NCBI RefSeq assembly: GCF_024362695.1
Contig: NC_065425.1
Location: forward strand, 6,081,001 to 6,145,000
Direction of reading: 5' to 3'
Source: Pectinophora gossypiella
Taxonomy: Eukaryota; Arthropoda; Insecta; Lepidoptera; Gelechiidae
DNA: 64,000 nt
Shown: positions 42,347-52,432 of the stretch, piece after piece
Layout of the letters: each line of letters opens with the position of its first letter
Position numbering within the stretch: position 1 is the first letter of the stretch
Notes under the pieces: generated by a model
Database searches by the model: none
The model's input: the letters and a program-made list of their open reading frames with translations, nothing else
Told to the model about the DNA's origin: nothing
Position numbers and translations under genes: made by a program

Positions 42347-42528
42347 TCGTGTCATTATATGTTTATTGCACCAGCCCGTGCTCCAATGCATTAACTTCTT
42401 TCACCCTAAGGTTGCCTGGCAGAAATTGCTATTTAGGAATAAGGCCGCCTATTGTACTTATGTTTTTATTCGTATGTTTATGTCCTTTGTATATGTCGTT
42501 GTGCAATAAAGTATTATTGATTGATTGA
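42347..42528 (+). mobile_element. LINE 3' untranslated end with (ATTG)n tail
   Basis: 'ctaaggttgcctggcagaaa' and 'aataaggccgcctattgtac' lead to 'gtgcaataaagtattattga' and a short (TTGA) tail. AATAAA sits just before the tail, as in many insect LINEs. Confidence 0.55.
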
Positions 42529-42726
42529 TTGAGAACCGATGGCCGCTGGGGCGGAAGGGTTCTGGAATGGCGACCACGTGTCGGACGACACTCAGTGGGT
42601 AGGCCCGCTACAAGGTGGACCGACGATCTGGTGAAGGTCGCGGGAAGCCGCTGGATGCGGGCAGCGCAGGACCGATCGTCGTGGAGGTCCTTGGGGGAGG
42701 CCTATGCCCAGCAGTGGGCGTCGTAA
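42529..42726 (+). pseudogene. C-terminal fragment of an RTE-type LINE ORF
   Basis: 65 codons ending in TAA at 42724-42726. RPATRWTDDLVKVAGSRWMR, then AAQDRSSWRSLGEAYAQQW is the conserved C-terminus of RTE-type ORFs. The tail is 'ggctgatgatgg'. All upstream domains are missing. Confidence 0.7.
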
Positions 42727-42865
42727 GGCTGATGATGGTGGATTGAAAGACTAATTCTTTAAACGTGATTGCTTATCAACCGAGGAGCGCCGCTTCGAAC
42801 CCCGGGACCGGACTTGCCCCAATGACTTATTAATTTATCTCACTAACACGGTTGGCTTAAGTAGC

Positions 42866-43015
42866 TACAGTCATGAGCAATATAATGTACTAACTTTAGG
42901 ACTCTGTCGCACTAATATATTTTGACATTTAGTGAGACTTACAGTTCAGTTTGTCAAAAAAGTTAATGTGACAAGGTACCAAAATGTATACATATTAATG
43001 CTCGTGACCGTACAT
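42866..43015 (+). mobile_element. TIR element G (copy 3)
   Basis: 'tacagtcatgagcaatataa' to 'taatgctcgtgaccgtac'. Confidence 0.78.
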
Positions 43016-43051
43016 AATAAATTGATCTCATCATTGGAAGATGATTATGCT

Positions 43052-43136
43052 AGGGATAGCATTATCCCGTTTTTCACAGGGTCCGCTTACCTAACCTGAA
43101 GATTTGACAGATCCGGTTTTTTACAGACGCGACTGC
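43052..43136 (-). mobile_element. SINE-D tail fragment joined to a SINE-A
   Basis: 'agcattatcccgtttttcac' and 'gtccgcttacctaacctgaa' are the SINE-D 3' part; SINE-A starts at once at 43137. Confidence 0.7.
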
Positions 43137-43350
43137 CTACTTACATCAGTAAATAGTAACCGGGACCAACAGCTAACGTGCCTTCCGAAGCACGGATTAT
43201 CTTACCTTCGGGCAATCAGGTGATCAGCCTGTAATGTCCTAATCAAATTAGGGATGACAAAGTGGTTTTTGTGATATGTCCGCACCGGGATTTGAACCCG
43301 GGACCTCCGGATCGTAAGTCCAACGCTCAATCACTGGACCACGAAGGGCA
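43137..43350 (-). mobile_element. SINE-A, 3'-truncated
   Basis: The head (tggtccagtgattgagcgtt on the minus strand) and body are present. The family end is replaced by SINE-D sequence. Confidence 0.8.
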
Positions 43351-43811
43351 TTATAAGGCGACGATAGGAATATAATTTTGAGTCATTTTTTTTTCTTTTA
43401 AGTAAAGCGTTACCGGAAGTAGGTACCTTTGATTTACTCCTCCAATTAGGTGCGACCCAAACGTAGAATTTTTGTGTCTACTTTTAACCCTTCTAACCAC
43501 TTTTTCAATTGAAGATTTCTACCGACTGTGATTTAATTCAGCGAGGCTGTTTCGTAAAATAGAAATGGCATTGCCTACAATCCAGAGGAGAAATCTTGTT
43601 ATGGACTGGGACAGGGTGAGTTTATAGTCATGAGACGAGCGGGGGCGGAAAGATTTAATGCAATTATTTTTTACGAGAAAATTAAATCGAAAGAAAAAAA
43701 CTGACTCTGATGGTGTAACGGCTACGGTGTCATCTTTACCATAAGTTGAAAACAACTGTAGACTTATCGGTCTAAGTAATACTTGTTAGTACTCAATGTT
43801 CAATATTAATG
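43351..43811. other. Intergenic DNA, nothing recognised
   Basis: No supported feature. Confidence 0.4.
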
Positions 43812-44102
43812 ACGCCTCCGTGGTCCAGTGGTTGTGCGTTATACTCACGAACCGGAGGTCCCGGGTTCGAATCCCAGTGGGGACAAATCACTTTGTGATC
43901 CCTAGTTTGGTTAGGACATTACAGGCTGATCACCTGATTGTCCAGAAAGTAAAAAGATCCGGAAGGCACGTTAAGCCGTTGGTCCTGGTTATTACTTACC
44001 TACTTGAGTCATGTCAGGAACCTATGGCGGCTCAGTAATAAACTCTGACACCAGGGTTGATAGGGTTGGTTATTCACCTCACAATCCACACGATAGAAGA
44101 AG
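43812..44102 (+). mobile_element. SINE-A, near full length
   Basis: 'gcctccgtggtccagtggtt' through B box 'cgggttcgaatcccagtggg' to the 'acgatagaagaaga' end. Confidence 0.85.
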
Positions 44103-44830
44103 ACTCAATGTTCTAGATAGATAGCACCGGTTTCGGGTTAATGGCGATACATAGATCGAAAGAATTTCGCAAGGACAGGAGGAGGACTCAGTAGTGTAAT
44201 GGCATAGAATAAAGAATTATACTACGTATAGAACGGCATCTCTCCGCTCCCCACCATCGTCTGAGCTAGGTTTACCTCACCCCCCTCGGACATAGTTTAG
44301 ACTTGAATCGTATGACGTCAGACGTCACACACACAGATGCGCGTGTACGATAATGTCAATGTGTAGTGTCTGTGTAAAACGAGGTTGTTTGTATGAAGTG
44401 TCCGGGGTGTGGTAATGATTAACACGCTCGTCCCGGCTTGGCAAGAGCTGCGGGTTTAAGTCCCGTTGGCGTCAGATTTCTTTCCCACATTAAATAAGTA
44501 GGTACTTATTTATTTATTTACAATTTGTCAATGCCCTGCAAAAGAAAGAGTCTCTACTTAGTTCTTTATTTTATGTTTTATTTTCAAATTACCAAAACAA
44601 CATTAAAACATATCCGCTATTCGCTTCTGCTTATCACCAACCACTCTCAGTAAATGTACCCGCGGCGCAGTATATAACTTGATTCCATTCCGCGATTGTC
44701 TGTGCAATTGGTTTGTTCCCGATCATTTCTAACCAGGATACCTACAAATAATGGAGTCAGATTCAGTGTTGGATGTCGGAAATGATACTTATTTTAGATT
44801 GAGCTAAGATCCGTTTTGTTGAAATAAGAA
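44103..44830. other. Repeat fragments and a tRNA-like piece
   Basis: 44240-44410 resembles repeat S. 44400-44475 has a tRNA-like arrangement ('gtgtggtaatgattaacacg', 'gcgggtttaagtcccgttgg') without a full cloverleaf. No gene was recognised. Confidence 0.4.
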
Positions 44831-45400
44831 TAAGCAGTTTCTGTGGTCTAGTCGTTAGAGCATTGAAGGACGTAGGTAAGAAACGATCCCGATGACCCGA
44901 TTACTCTAGCCATAGAGGCAACCAATCAGCTCGCGACACCAAACACTTCCGGACCCCGATACCGACCCCGCCGGCGCTTATCGCTATCGACCCACTAGGG
45001 TCGATTAATTCTTTCAAATATGTTTCCTCTCAGACGACGCCCTGAGCCGAGGTTCGCGCCCAACTGGGCACCCTCAGGACTGTTGTCTTAAATGTTGTAC
45101 CGGATGAGAGCCTTCAGCGCTCCCCATTTGTCCGGCCAAGTAGTTAATGCCATCTGCGGCAAATCTACAATACATGACGTCAAAAAAAGTTAGATTCGGA
45201 TGCGATTCTCGATGGAGACATTGTCTAAATCCCTATGTGAGATTATCGGACTGTCCTTTGTTTGGCTAGGACACTGAATGAAAGAAAGATAATTATGTTT
45301 ATTATGTAATGACGCCATATTGCAGGCTGAATCACCTGATTATCCGAAAAAGTAAGATGATTTCGTGATTTGAAAGGCACGTTAAGCTGTTAAACCACCA
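44831..45400 (+). mobile_element. SINE-B split by repeat R
   Basis: The SINE-B head stops near 44870 ('gtggtctagtcgttagagca'). Its B-box part resumes near 45192 ('cggatgcgattctcgatgga') and runs to about 45400. Repeat R (44895-45185, minus) lies between. Confidence 0.65.
44895..45185 (-). repeat. Dispersed repeat R, long minus copy
   Basis: The reverse complement of 18263-18583, including 'gatgagagccttcagcgctc' and 'cccaactgggcaccctcagg'. Confidence 0.7.
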
Positions 45401-45974
45401 ATGATGCGCCGTTCCGGAAATGTTTTTACTTTAGGAACAGTCCCGGCAGTAAAAAAGCGCAAAACTTATTTAAAAAGAGCTTTATTACCTAGCCTTTAGG
45501 CTGGTAAGATCAGAGTACAAAAAAGAACAATTAAAAAGAGTCCCACTTTAATTCAAACATGAATTCAAACTCATAAAGTCGAATTCTGTGGTTTAGACCT
45601 TGAACCAGTCGTTTGCACAGGCCCTTATGACTTGTTATAACCTATAATTTATTTCGGACTTGTTCAACCTTTATAAACCTTTTTGAGTCCGTATCTAATA
45701 CCAAGCAGTCGTCTATTCAACCAACTCCTACTTTCCAATCAGCTCTGTAATGCCAACTATTTGGGACGCTCGTATAAATTATTAGCACCTGGGCGTTAAA
45801 TTTAAGGGAGGTCTGACTCCGTTACACCCTTCCCGGGAAAATGTGGACTTTGACTTACGGACAAAGTTGCAAATTGTACCGTTGGGAAATTGGGAGATAG
45901 GAAAATACTTTTATTTTTCTAAGCAGGTATAAGTACATACATAATGTTAGTAACATCGTAACCAAAACGTTAAG
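45401..45974. other. Intergenic DNA, half of a TIR element
   Basis: 45405-45530 matches the MITE at 35590 in part. The rest was not recognised. Confidence 0.4.
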
Positions 45975-46157
45975 AGATAATTCCGAGAGTGAATTTGAAG
46001 TGGAATTTTCCGTCGCAAAAGTATGAAACTAAAAATAATAGAAAAAAACTAAAACTTTCATGAATTTTCCGACAGGAAATTCCACTTGATATCAACTCAG
46101 AATCATGGTCTGAATCATACCCCTCAGTATTCGTTACGGTGCCCCTAACACCCTATA
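45975..46157. mobile_element. Tc1/mariner-like MITE, partial
   Basis: 'ggaattttccgtcgcaaaag' and its mirror 'tttccgacaggaaattccac' run to 'ctaacaccctatatt', as at 19639. Confidence 0.6.
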
Positions 46158-46159
46158 TT

Positions 46160-46330
46160 AACGGCTCCCGTTGTCCATTGGTTGAGCGAGGAGCTCACGA
46201 TCTGGACGTCGTAGGTTCGATTCCCGATGGGGACACGTCCAACAAAAAAATATATTTTGTGACGCTCCTCCTGATTTCGTTAGGATATAGCAGGCTGATC
46301 ACCCGATTCAGTGTTTCTCAATCGGTGGTC
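46160..46330 (+). mobile_element. Diverged tRNA-headed SINE
   Basis: The A region 'ttgtccattggttgagcgag' and B box 'taggttcgattcccgatggg' are present. The body drifts away from SINE-A and SINE-B after about 46290. Confidence 0.55.
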
Positions 46331-46446
46331 CCTGGAAGCATCCGAATAGGTCCACGAAACTTCTAAAAATCGGTCTAGAACTGGAGAGTGACGCGGGGTG
46401 TCCCCTAGTATTAACTTGAATGATATCCAATATAGGAATTAATCTT

Positions 46447-46650
46447 AACATACATAAACTCACGCCTATTTCCCACCGGGGTAAGCAAAGACTACAGGAC
46501 TCCATTTGCATCGATCCTGACACACTTCTCTTGCTTCCTCCATATTCATCAATCGCTTCATACACGCACGCCGGTTCAGAGTAGATCGTAATAAACCTTT
46601 TCCAAGGACATCTCCAATTTGGTCAATGTAAAAGTCCTTCTAGTTCTTCT
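46447..46650 (-). pseudogene. RTE-like LINE C-terminus and 3' end
   Basis: The minus-strand frame includes KRLMNMEEAREVCQDR-like sequence and the end 'ccccggtgggaaataggcgt'. It carries frameshifts relative to the copy at 53111. Confidence 0.55.
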
Positions 46651-46749
46651 TCTGCCAGCCAATCTCAGTCAATTAATCTCTTTTACGCGCGTTTTCCTTA
46701 AAGACAGATCAACCCTTTCTTCACTTGCGTTTACCTCCAAATAGCTGAT

Positions 46750-47070
46750 CTTCTTCTATCGTGTGGGTTGTGATGTGGATTGCCAACCTCATCAACTCTG
46801 GTGTCAGGGTTCTTATTGACCCGCCAAGGGCCCTTGACATGACTCATGTAACGATTATGTACTGACATCAGTAAGTAAGTAATAACCGGGACCAACGGCT
46901 TAACATGCCTTCCGAAACACGGATCAATTTACTTTCGGACAATCAGGTGATCAGCTTGTAATGTTCTAATCAAACTAGGGATCACACAGTGATTTGTCCC
47001 CACCAGGATTCGAATCCGGGACCTCCGGATCGTTAGCACAACGCTCAATCACTGGACCACGGAGGCCGTC
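46750..47070 (-). mobile_element. SINE-A, full length
   Basis: 'ttcttctatcgtgtgggttg' to 'ccactggaccacggaggccg'. Confidence 0.85.
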
Positions 47071-47397
47071 AGCTGATGGTCCGTGGCAAGGCCGAAAATT
47101 TGTCATGTGGTCCCTTTTCACTGAAAAGTTCTAGTCAAACCTTAGGTAACAAATAAGTAAACAAACAACCTTTCAATCATTCTATGTACCCAATTCTCCT
47201 ATTGAATGTATTCAAAGGCGCATTAGCTATTGATTAGTCAATTTCCTCCGCATCAGACGGGAATACGTAATGTGTGGCGTCATTAGTCAAATGATGGATT
47301 TGGTAAGGCGAGTCGCACACGGTGGCGCACGAAAAGGACTCAATAAGATCCCAGGCGGCCAGTCAGCTCACGATAATAATCACTTCAGTAGGGCTAA

Positions 47398-47581
47398 GGC
47401 CGGGTTTCCACTGACGCGGAGATGGGCGTAGAAGAGCGGAGATGTGCGGATTTGACCAATCACAGTGTTCGAGAGAGCGAAAAACGAACACGCTCTGTTA
47501 CTCTCTCCCTCACGGTGATTGGTCGATTTCTGCACATCTCCGCTCCTCTCCGCTTAGCTCCGCGTCAATGGAAACGCAGCG
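47398..47581. mobile_element. Harbinger-like MITE, 184 bp (copy 2)
   Basis: The ends and TAA flanks (47395-47397 and 47582-47584) match those of 24420-24581. It has an extra piece near the left end (agaagagcgg) and the same inverted GACCAATCAC/GTGATTGGTC pair. Confidence 0.8.
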
Positions 47582-47669
47582 TAACAGAGCAACGTGATAA
47601 CATTGTGTCACGATCATTTTATCGATTCTGGCGATATAATCATGTCGTTTTGTCGATTGGTGGTAATGT

Positions 47670-47820
47670 GTGAACCCAAATAAGTCATGTAGTTCTGTCA
47701 AAATACGAACTAAATCGCGTGCCACGCATGTTAGGGAAAATAACAAATTTATTGATTTCGACAAAATTTATTTAATCGGTCGATAATTTTATCACGTTGC
47801 GCGTGTTAGCCCTGCAGGCC
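47670..47820 (+). repeat. Dispersed repeat shared with intron 1 of the clarin-like gene
   Basis: 'gtgaacccaaataagtcatg' and 'taattttatcacg' match 35375-35530. Its nature is unknown. Confidence 0.5.
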
Positions 47821-47914
47821 CCCGATACTCACTCCGCCAACGAACGACACACACACTCACACAGAGTTCATCGCCATCGGCCCATTGTCATAGAATAAAT
47901 AATTAATACTACGT

Positions 47915-48036
47915 ACAGTCATGAGCAATATCATATACCTCCTTTAGAACCCTGTCGCACTATCACATTTGACATTCAATGACACTTACGGTTTAATTTG
48001 GCAAAAAAGTTAATGTGACATGGTTTCAAAGTGTGT
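47915..48036 (+). mobile_element. TIR element G (copy 4, truncated at the right)
   Basis: It starts 'tacagtcatgagcaatatca' and runs to 'tttcaaagtgtgtac', where the next copy begins. Confidence 0.72.
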
Positions 48037-48182
48037 ACAGTCATGAGCAATATCATGTACCCACCTTAGGACTCTGTCGCACTAATATATTTGACATTTA
48101 GTGAGACTTACAGTTCAATTTGTCAAAAAAGTTAATGTGACATGGTACCAAAGTGTATACATATTAATGCTCGTGACCGTAC
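48036..48182 (+). mobile_element. TIR element G (copy 5)
   Basis: 'tacagtcatgagcaatatca' to 'attaatgctcgtgaccgtac'. It stands head-to-tail with copy 4. Confidence 0.75.
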
Positions 48183-48189
48183 CTGTAAA

Positions 48190-48375
48190 ATGGTAGCTCT
48201 CCGCCCGCACCAGTTCATATCGGGCGCCGACCCCACCCCCTCTGGGTAAATCCGTAAGTTGCTAAAGAGTAAGAGGAAAGTTCACGGACTGTCTGTCTCG
48301 CTTACACTTACGCGTGAGGCGGCACACGGTAAGAAGGAAATTTTTATATGGAGTGTCTGGGGTGTGTTTGTCTCA
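48190..48375 (+). repeat. Dispersed repeat S
   Basis: 'ctctccgcccgcaccagttc', 'gttgctaaagagtaagagg' and 'gagtgtctggggtgtg' match 24585-24770. Confidence 0.5.
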
Positions 48376-48532
48376 CACATTATCTTCTTAGACGAGGCCC
48401 TGGGCCACGGTTTGTGCCCCGGTCAACCCTGCTAGATTAAATATTGTACCGGGTGAAAGCGTCTCGCCAAGTAGAAGCCGCGAACAACACGTCAATCATC
48501 TTTCAGTACGCCACAGAGCACACAGATCACAC

Positions 48533-48568
48533 AGAGGACGCCACAGTTACAAAACTGTGGCGTCCTCT
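48533..48568. repeat. Perfect 16-bp hairpin with 4-nt loop
   Basis: AGAGGACGCCACAGTT, loop acaa, then the exact reverse complement. Nothing nearby explains it. Confidence 0.8.
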
Positions 48569-49409
48569 AATAATAAAATACTTTCTTTTTTTCTTCTTTC
48601 TTTCGGTATCTGACAACCATAGTGCATAGCGTAACAACCGCCTTATCCGGATATCCGAATCCATATCGGCGATGTCCGACGTTTTGTCGAACAAAAAGGA
48701 CATTAGATCGGAAACAGATTGGGAATGGCTTATTCTAACACAATCGTGTCTATTGTTCATTCATATAACCAATATCATCCTGAAGAAAAATACCTACTTA
48801 TTTATAGCTATTCAGACGATTCTACGCGTGTTACCTAATATTACACTTAAAATCGTATTTTTTTTAATAAATATATATTTTTTTAATTACTTAAGTATAT
48901 TATATTCTAAAATATTTAAATACCGAAATTGTTTTTTTTTTGGTCCCATGAACAAGAGCCATTGGGGTGCAAAAAGTTACCTCTGAAAAGACTCCTCTAA
49001 AACACTGAATAGATAACAATAAAAACCCAAATCAAAACCAAACAAATAAGTATTTTAACCAAATAGTTCTTATTATAGAGAAATGCCGCGGGAGCGTAGC
49101 TAGTGGGACTGAAATATGCACAAAACGAAATGTTTAACTAAGAAAACGATGGTATAAAACTTTCCAGATTATTCATTACTTCTTGGGAATCGTGCAACCA
49201 CAACTATAGCTTATGTTACTACAATGAACGGCGGGTAAATCGAAGTAGCAATCCAGCCAGAAATGTCTTGGTTCCGATTCACACGCCGATATAAGTTAAA
49301 AGGCGACATACGGACTTGTGTAATTTAGTGCTGAGGGCTTATCTCTCTTGTTTCTTTAATCTGTGGGTTATAGGTACGCGAGAGTTCCTCAAAAACACTC
49401 TCTCTCTCT
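48569..49409. other. AT-rich intergenic DNA, nothing recognised
   Basis: Open frames here are T/A-rich and lack any recognised domain. Confidence 0.4.
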
Positions 49410-49756
49410 CTATCGTGTGGGTTGTGAGGTGGAATACCAACCTCATCAACCCATCAGGGTAATAACCCTGATGGGTTGATGAGGCTCAGTAATAACTGAG
49501 CCGCCAAAGGCGCCAGACATGGCTCATGTAACGACTACTTACTTACATCAGTAAGTAGTAACCGGGACCAACAGCTTAACGTGCCTTCCGATGCACGGAT
49601 CATCTTACTTTTGGACAATCAGGTGATCGGCATGTAATGTCCTAACTAAACTAGGGATCACAAAGTGATTTTTGTGATATGTCCCCACCGGGATTTGAAC
49701 CCGGGACCTCCGGATCGTGAGCCCAACGCTCAAACTACTGGACCACGGAGGCCGTT
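49410..49756 (-). mobile_element. SINE-A with an internal perfect hairpin
   Basis: A full-length minus copy. At 49441-49484 the family segment has been replaced by a 20-bp perfect inverted repeat with loop aata, followed by a second small one at 49485-49500. Confidence 0.85.
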
Positions 49757-50104
49757 CTCAAGGCCGAGTTCCTAAAAAACAGGGAATAGAATACAAAACA
49801 AACCAAATCAAATCCAAATCTAATAAGTATTCCAGCTCTACAAAGTACACTACATATTAAGGCATGATCTATTTATCCGTCCTCTACTGCTCACCCGGCA
49901 GATATATGTTATCTGAGCACATTGTTTATTCAACAGGTAACCTTATTCCTTTGTCGAGATTTCTACCCTACTCCTTCAAGGTAAACATATATCTAACGTA
50001 TTATTAAGCTAGATGTATTGGGTTGATTATTTATTTAAATGACTGAGATAAATAAAAGACGGATTTAAATAACTACTAACCCTACTAATATAATGAACGC
50101 GAAA
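49757..50104. other. Intergenic DNA, nothing recognised
   Basis: No supported feature. Confidence 0.4.
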
Positions 50105-50419
50105 GGGGCCGTCCATTGATCATGCGAGCCTCGAGAGGGGCGGAGGGGTCCATGAAAAAATCACGAAATATCATAAGGGTGGAGGGGGGTGTAGTAATAT
50201 ATCACGAGTCGAGTATTTTTTATTTTGTATTTTATTTTTGCGACAAACGCGCGATTCTGAACCGAAAAGCGGCGTTTCGTGCAATTATTTTGGTAGGTAC
50301 TAAAAATACACGTGATATAGGATGGGGGAGGGGGTAGTCTTGAACCTCACCATGTATCACCAAGGGGGTGGGGGGGTTAAAATGCCAAAAAAAACATCAC
50401 ATGATTAATGGACGGCCCC
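50105..50419. mobile_element. TIR element, 315 bp
   Basis: GGGGCCGTCCATTGATCATG at the left is mirrored by CATGATTAATGGACGGCCCC at the right, about 19 of 20 pairs. AAA lies on both sides. The interior is G-rich with no ORF. The superfamily is uncertain. Confidence 0.75.
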
Positions 50420-50687
50420 AAAGTAACTCTATAATAATATAGATATCAGTAACTTACACAGCAAGCAAATAACCGGTCTCCGAAATTACTTCCATTCTAC
50501 GAATAAATAATAAGTCAGGAAGAGTAACAACGCTCACAATTTGACGCCACTAAAATGTACACTGAGTGGGCGGGGCTTAAAATGACTACTCGCACCTACT
50601 TCAATCTGCCTCGCGCCGTCACTAACGTATGTCATTGCTCGATTTATGCTATATTTCTATGGAAAAAACAGTGAAATATTATGTAAA

Positions 50688-50764
50688 ATGTCGTCATGTG
50701 TAGTTAGTTGGTGTAGGAAACAAAAAAAGCGCAGCAAAAAGATAATTGGAATAACTTATCATCG
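50688..50764 (+). pseudogene. THAP domain, exon 1 remnant (P-like transposase)
   Basis: ATG then SSCVVSWCRKQKKRSKKIIG and ITYH, followed by CG|GTAAAT, a good donor. C4 and C9 would be the first zinc ligands of the C2CH motif, and GITYHR matches the usual GI-F-HRF part of THAP domains. About 25 codons. Confidence 0.72.
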
Positions 50765-50953
50765 GTAAATATAACATTTCTGTTCTCGTAAACACATTGT
50801 ACTTTGGTCCGCATTATTCAAGAAGTTCCTAGCTTAATATTCAGATAGGTAAATTATAATTTTTAATACTATGCAGTCAAGTAATATTATCAATTTCCAG
50901 CAAAATATAAGTTTTTCAGTTATTTAGTCTTGTCGAAATTTCCTTTTTTTATT

Positions 50954-51041
50954 TTCCCCAAAAATGAAAACCGACTGCAAAAATGGATAAAAGCAGTTCG
51001 TTACGAAAGAAGAGAGGATGATCGGCTTCCATCCTATTCCA
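50954..51041 (+). pseudogene. THAP domain, exon 2 remnant
   Basis: FPKNENRLQKWIKAVRYERR, then EDDRLPSYS, ends at A|GTAAAT. FPKN and the Trp in KWIKAV are conserved THAP features. No AG stands directly before the FP codons; the nearest is about 25 nt upstream, so the acceptor may have decayed. The expected next exon with C-x2-H is absent, removed by the deletion. Confidence 0.68.
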
Positions 51042-51503
51042 GTAAATAATAAGTAACATTGTAATTATATTTATATATCATCCAAGTAAAAAATTAAAGT
51101 ATTGAATAGTTGTTTTTACTAAATACCAATTAATTCAAAACACAAAACATGCAATATAATAATACTACTTGAATACTTAATTCAGCAACACGCCTCATCC
51201 GAAATACAAAACACTAAAAATTATTAAATCCACCGTTAGTTTCGTCCATTTTTTACTTATACTCATCCATGCATTGCATAACAACATCCTTGATTTGAGA
51301 ACCCCGGAAACACACGCACCAACCTCTATTGTGGTTGCTATTGATAACCAATCACAGCGCTTGTCGCAATGAAGCGCGTCACGGAATCGCTACTGATTGG
51401 TTTTATGGATTTACGATCTTTTAGAATGTCGTGGGGCCAATATTTCGCCGGCGTTTGTTCATAGTTACTCTTCCTGACTTATTATTTATTCGTAGCTTCC
51501 ATT

Positions 51504-52432
51504 ACAAAGCGCAGACATCCCCTTTACATAATGCAATAGCCCAAAATGACATTAAACTCACTCCACTAAATCTACATGACAAAGTTTCACAGAAGAACGA
51601 AGCACAAACCGACAAACAGACTAAACATAGTGAATGGGCCCGGAAGACATTGCACGGAAGACACCACCACGACCTGAACCAACCTACCGTCGACAAACTT
51701 GCGTCGAACGAATGGCTCAGGCGTGGTGCGTTGTTTCCAGAGACGGAAGGCTTCATGCTTGCAATACAGGATCAGGTTATAGAAACGAGAAACTATCAAA
51801 AGCACATAATGAAAGTTCACAATTTGCCCACCGACACATGTAGACGATGCACTAGCGCTTCTGAGACCATACAACACATCACTGGTGCGTGTAAGTCAAT
51901 AGTGCAGACAGATTATAAACATAGGCATGATCAGGTAGCCAATATAATCCACCAAAAGCTTGCAATAAAGTATAATTTGACAAAAAACTCACCTACGCCT
52001 TACTATAAATATAGCCCGGAAATTATTCTTGAATCAACCACTCATAAACTATATTTTGACAGAGCGATACTTACGGACAAAACCATTCATTATAACCGAC
52101 CAGATATCACCCTTATTAACAAAGAAAAACGAACAGCACTACTAATAGACATTGCCATACCCAATACACATAATTTACAGTCAACAATATCCGAAAAACT
52201 GAACAAATACACGGATCTAAAATACGAAATAGCACGGATGTGGAACCTTCATACAGTTACAATAGTTCCCATAGTCATTTCTACTACTGGCGTAATACCC
52301 AAACAGTTACTTCACAATATTCAACTCCTTGACCTACCCCGACAAATCTATAGTGTTCTACAAAAAGCCACAATATTAAATACATGCCGAATAGTCCGAA
52401 AATTCTTACAGACAGACCGACCTGCAACTTAA
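51504..52432 (+). pseudogene. R4/Dong-like ORF C-terminus: zinc finger and restriction-like endonuclease
   Basis: About 309 codons end at TAA 52430-52432. ETEGFMLAIQDQVIETRNYQ is a conserved lead-in. CRRCTSASETIQHITGAC is a C-x2-C-x8-H-x4-C finger. RPDITLINKEKRTALLIDIA carries the PD-x14-D core of the PD-(D/E)xK restriction-like endonuclease, with downstream Lys residues (EKLNKYTDLKYEI). In this family the enzyme nicks target DNA for target-primed reverse transcription. RT is missing because the copy is 5'-truncated. The remaining frame is open, so the fragment is young. An open frame that starts earlier (51431) includes P-like element sequence and is not the true start. Confidence 0.78.

Larger units (their letters stand above)
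50497..51495 (+). mobile_element. P-element-like deletion derivative, 999 bp
   Basis: The two 32-bp ends are perfect inverted repeats (50497-50528 and 51464-51495, CTACGAATAAATAATAAGTC and on). CTTCCATT is duplicated at 50489-50496 and 51496-51503. An 8-bp duplication, roughly 31-bp inverted ends and a THAP domain together fit the P superfamily; hAT elements share the 8 bp but not the THAP start. Two THAP exon remnants remain and the rest of the transposase is gone, so the copy is non-autonomous. Confidence 0.82.

Noticed and set aside
42144..42528. Open frames of about 120 codons in two frames
   Set aside because: They run through (GTAT)n/(AT)n and give Tyr-Ile repeats, an artefact of the microsatellite.
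47915..48182. CRISPR-like direct repeats
   Set aside because: They are two tandem TIR elements. Spacing and length do not fit, and the DNA is eukaryotic.
48672..48986. 104-codon hydrophobic open frame as a membrane protein
   Set aside because: Its hydrophobicity comes from A/T-rich codons. No homologous feature was recognised and no neighbouring exons were found.
51431..51503. Start of the R4-like ORF at 51431
   Set aside because: This stretch is the right end of the P-like element plus its target copy. The LINE frame really continues from before 50489.
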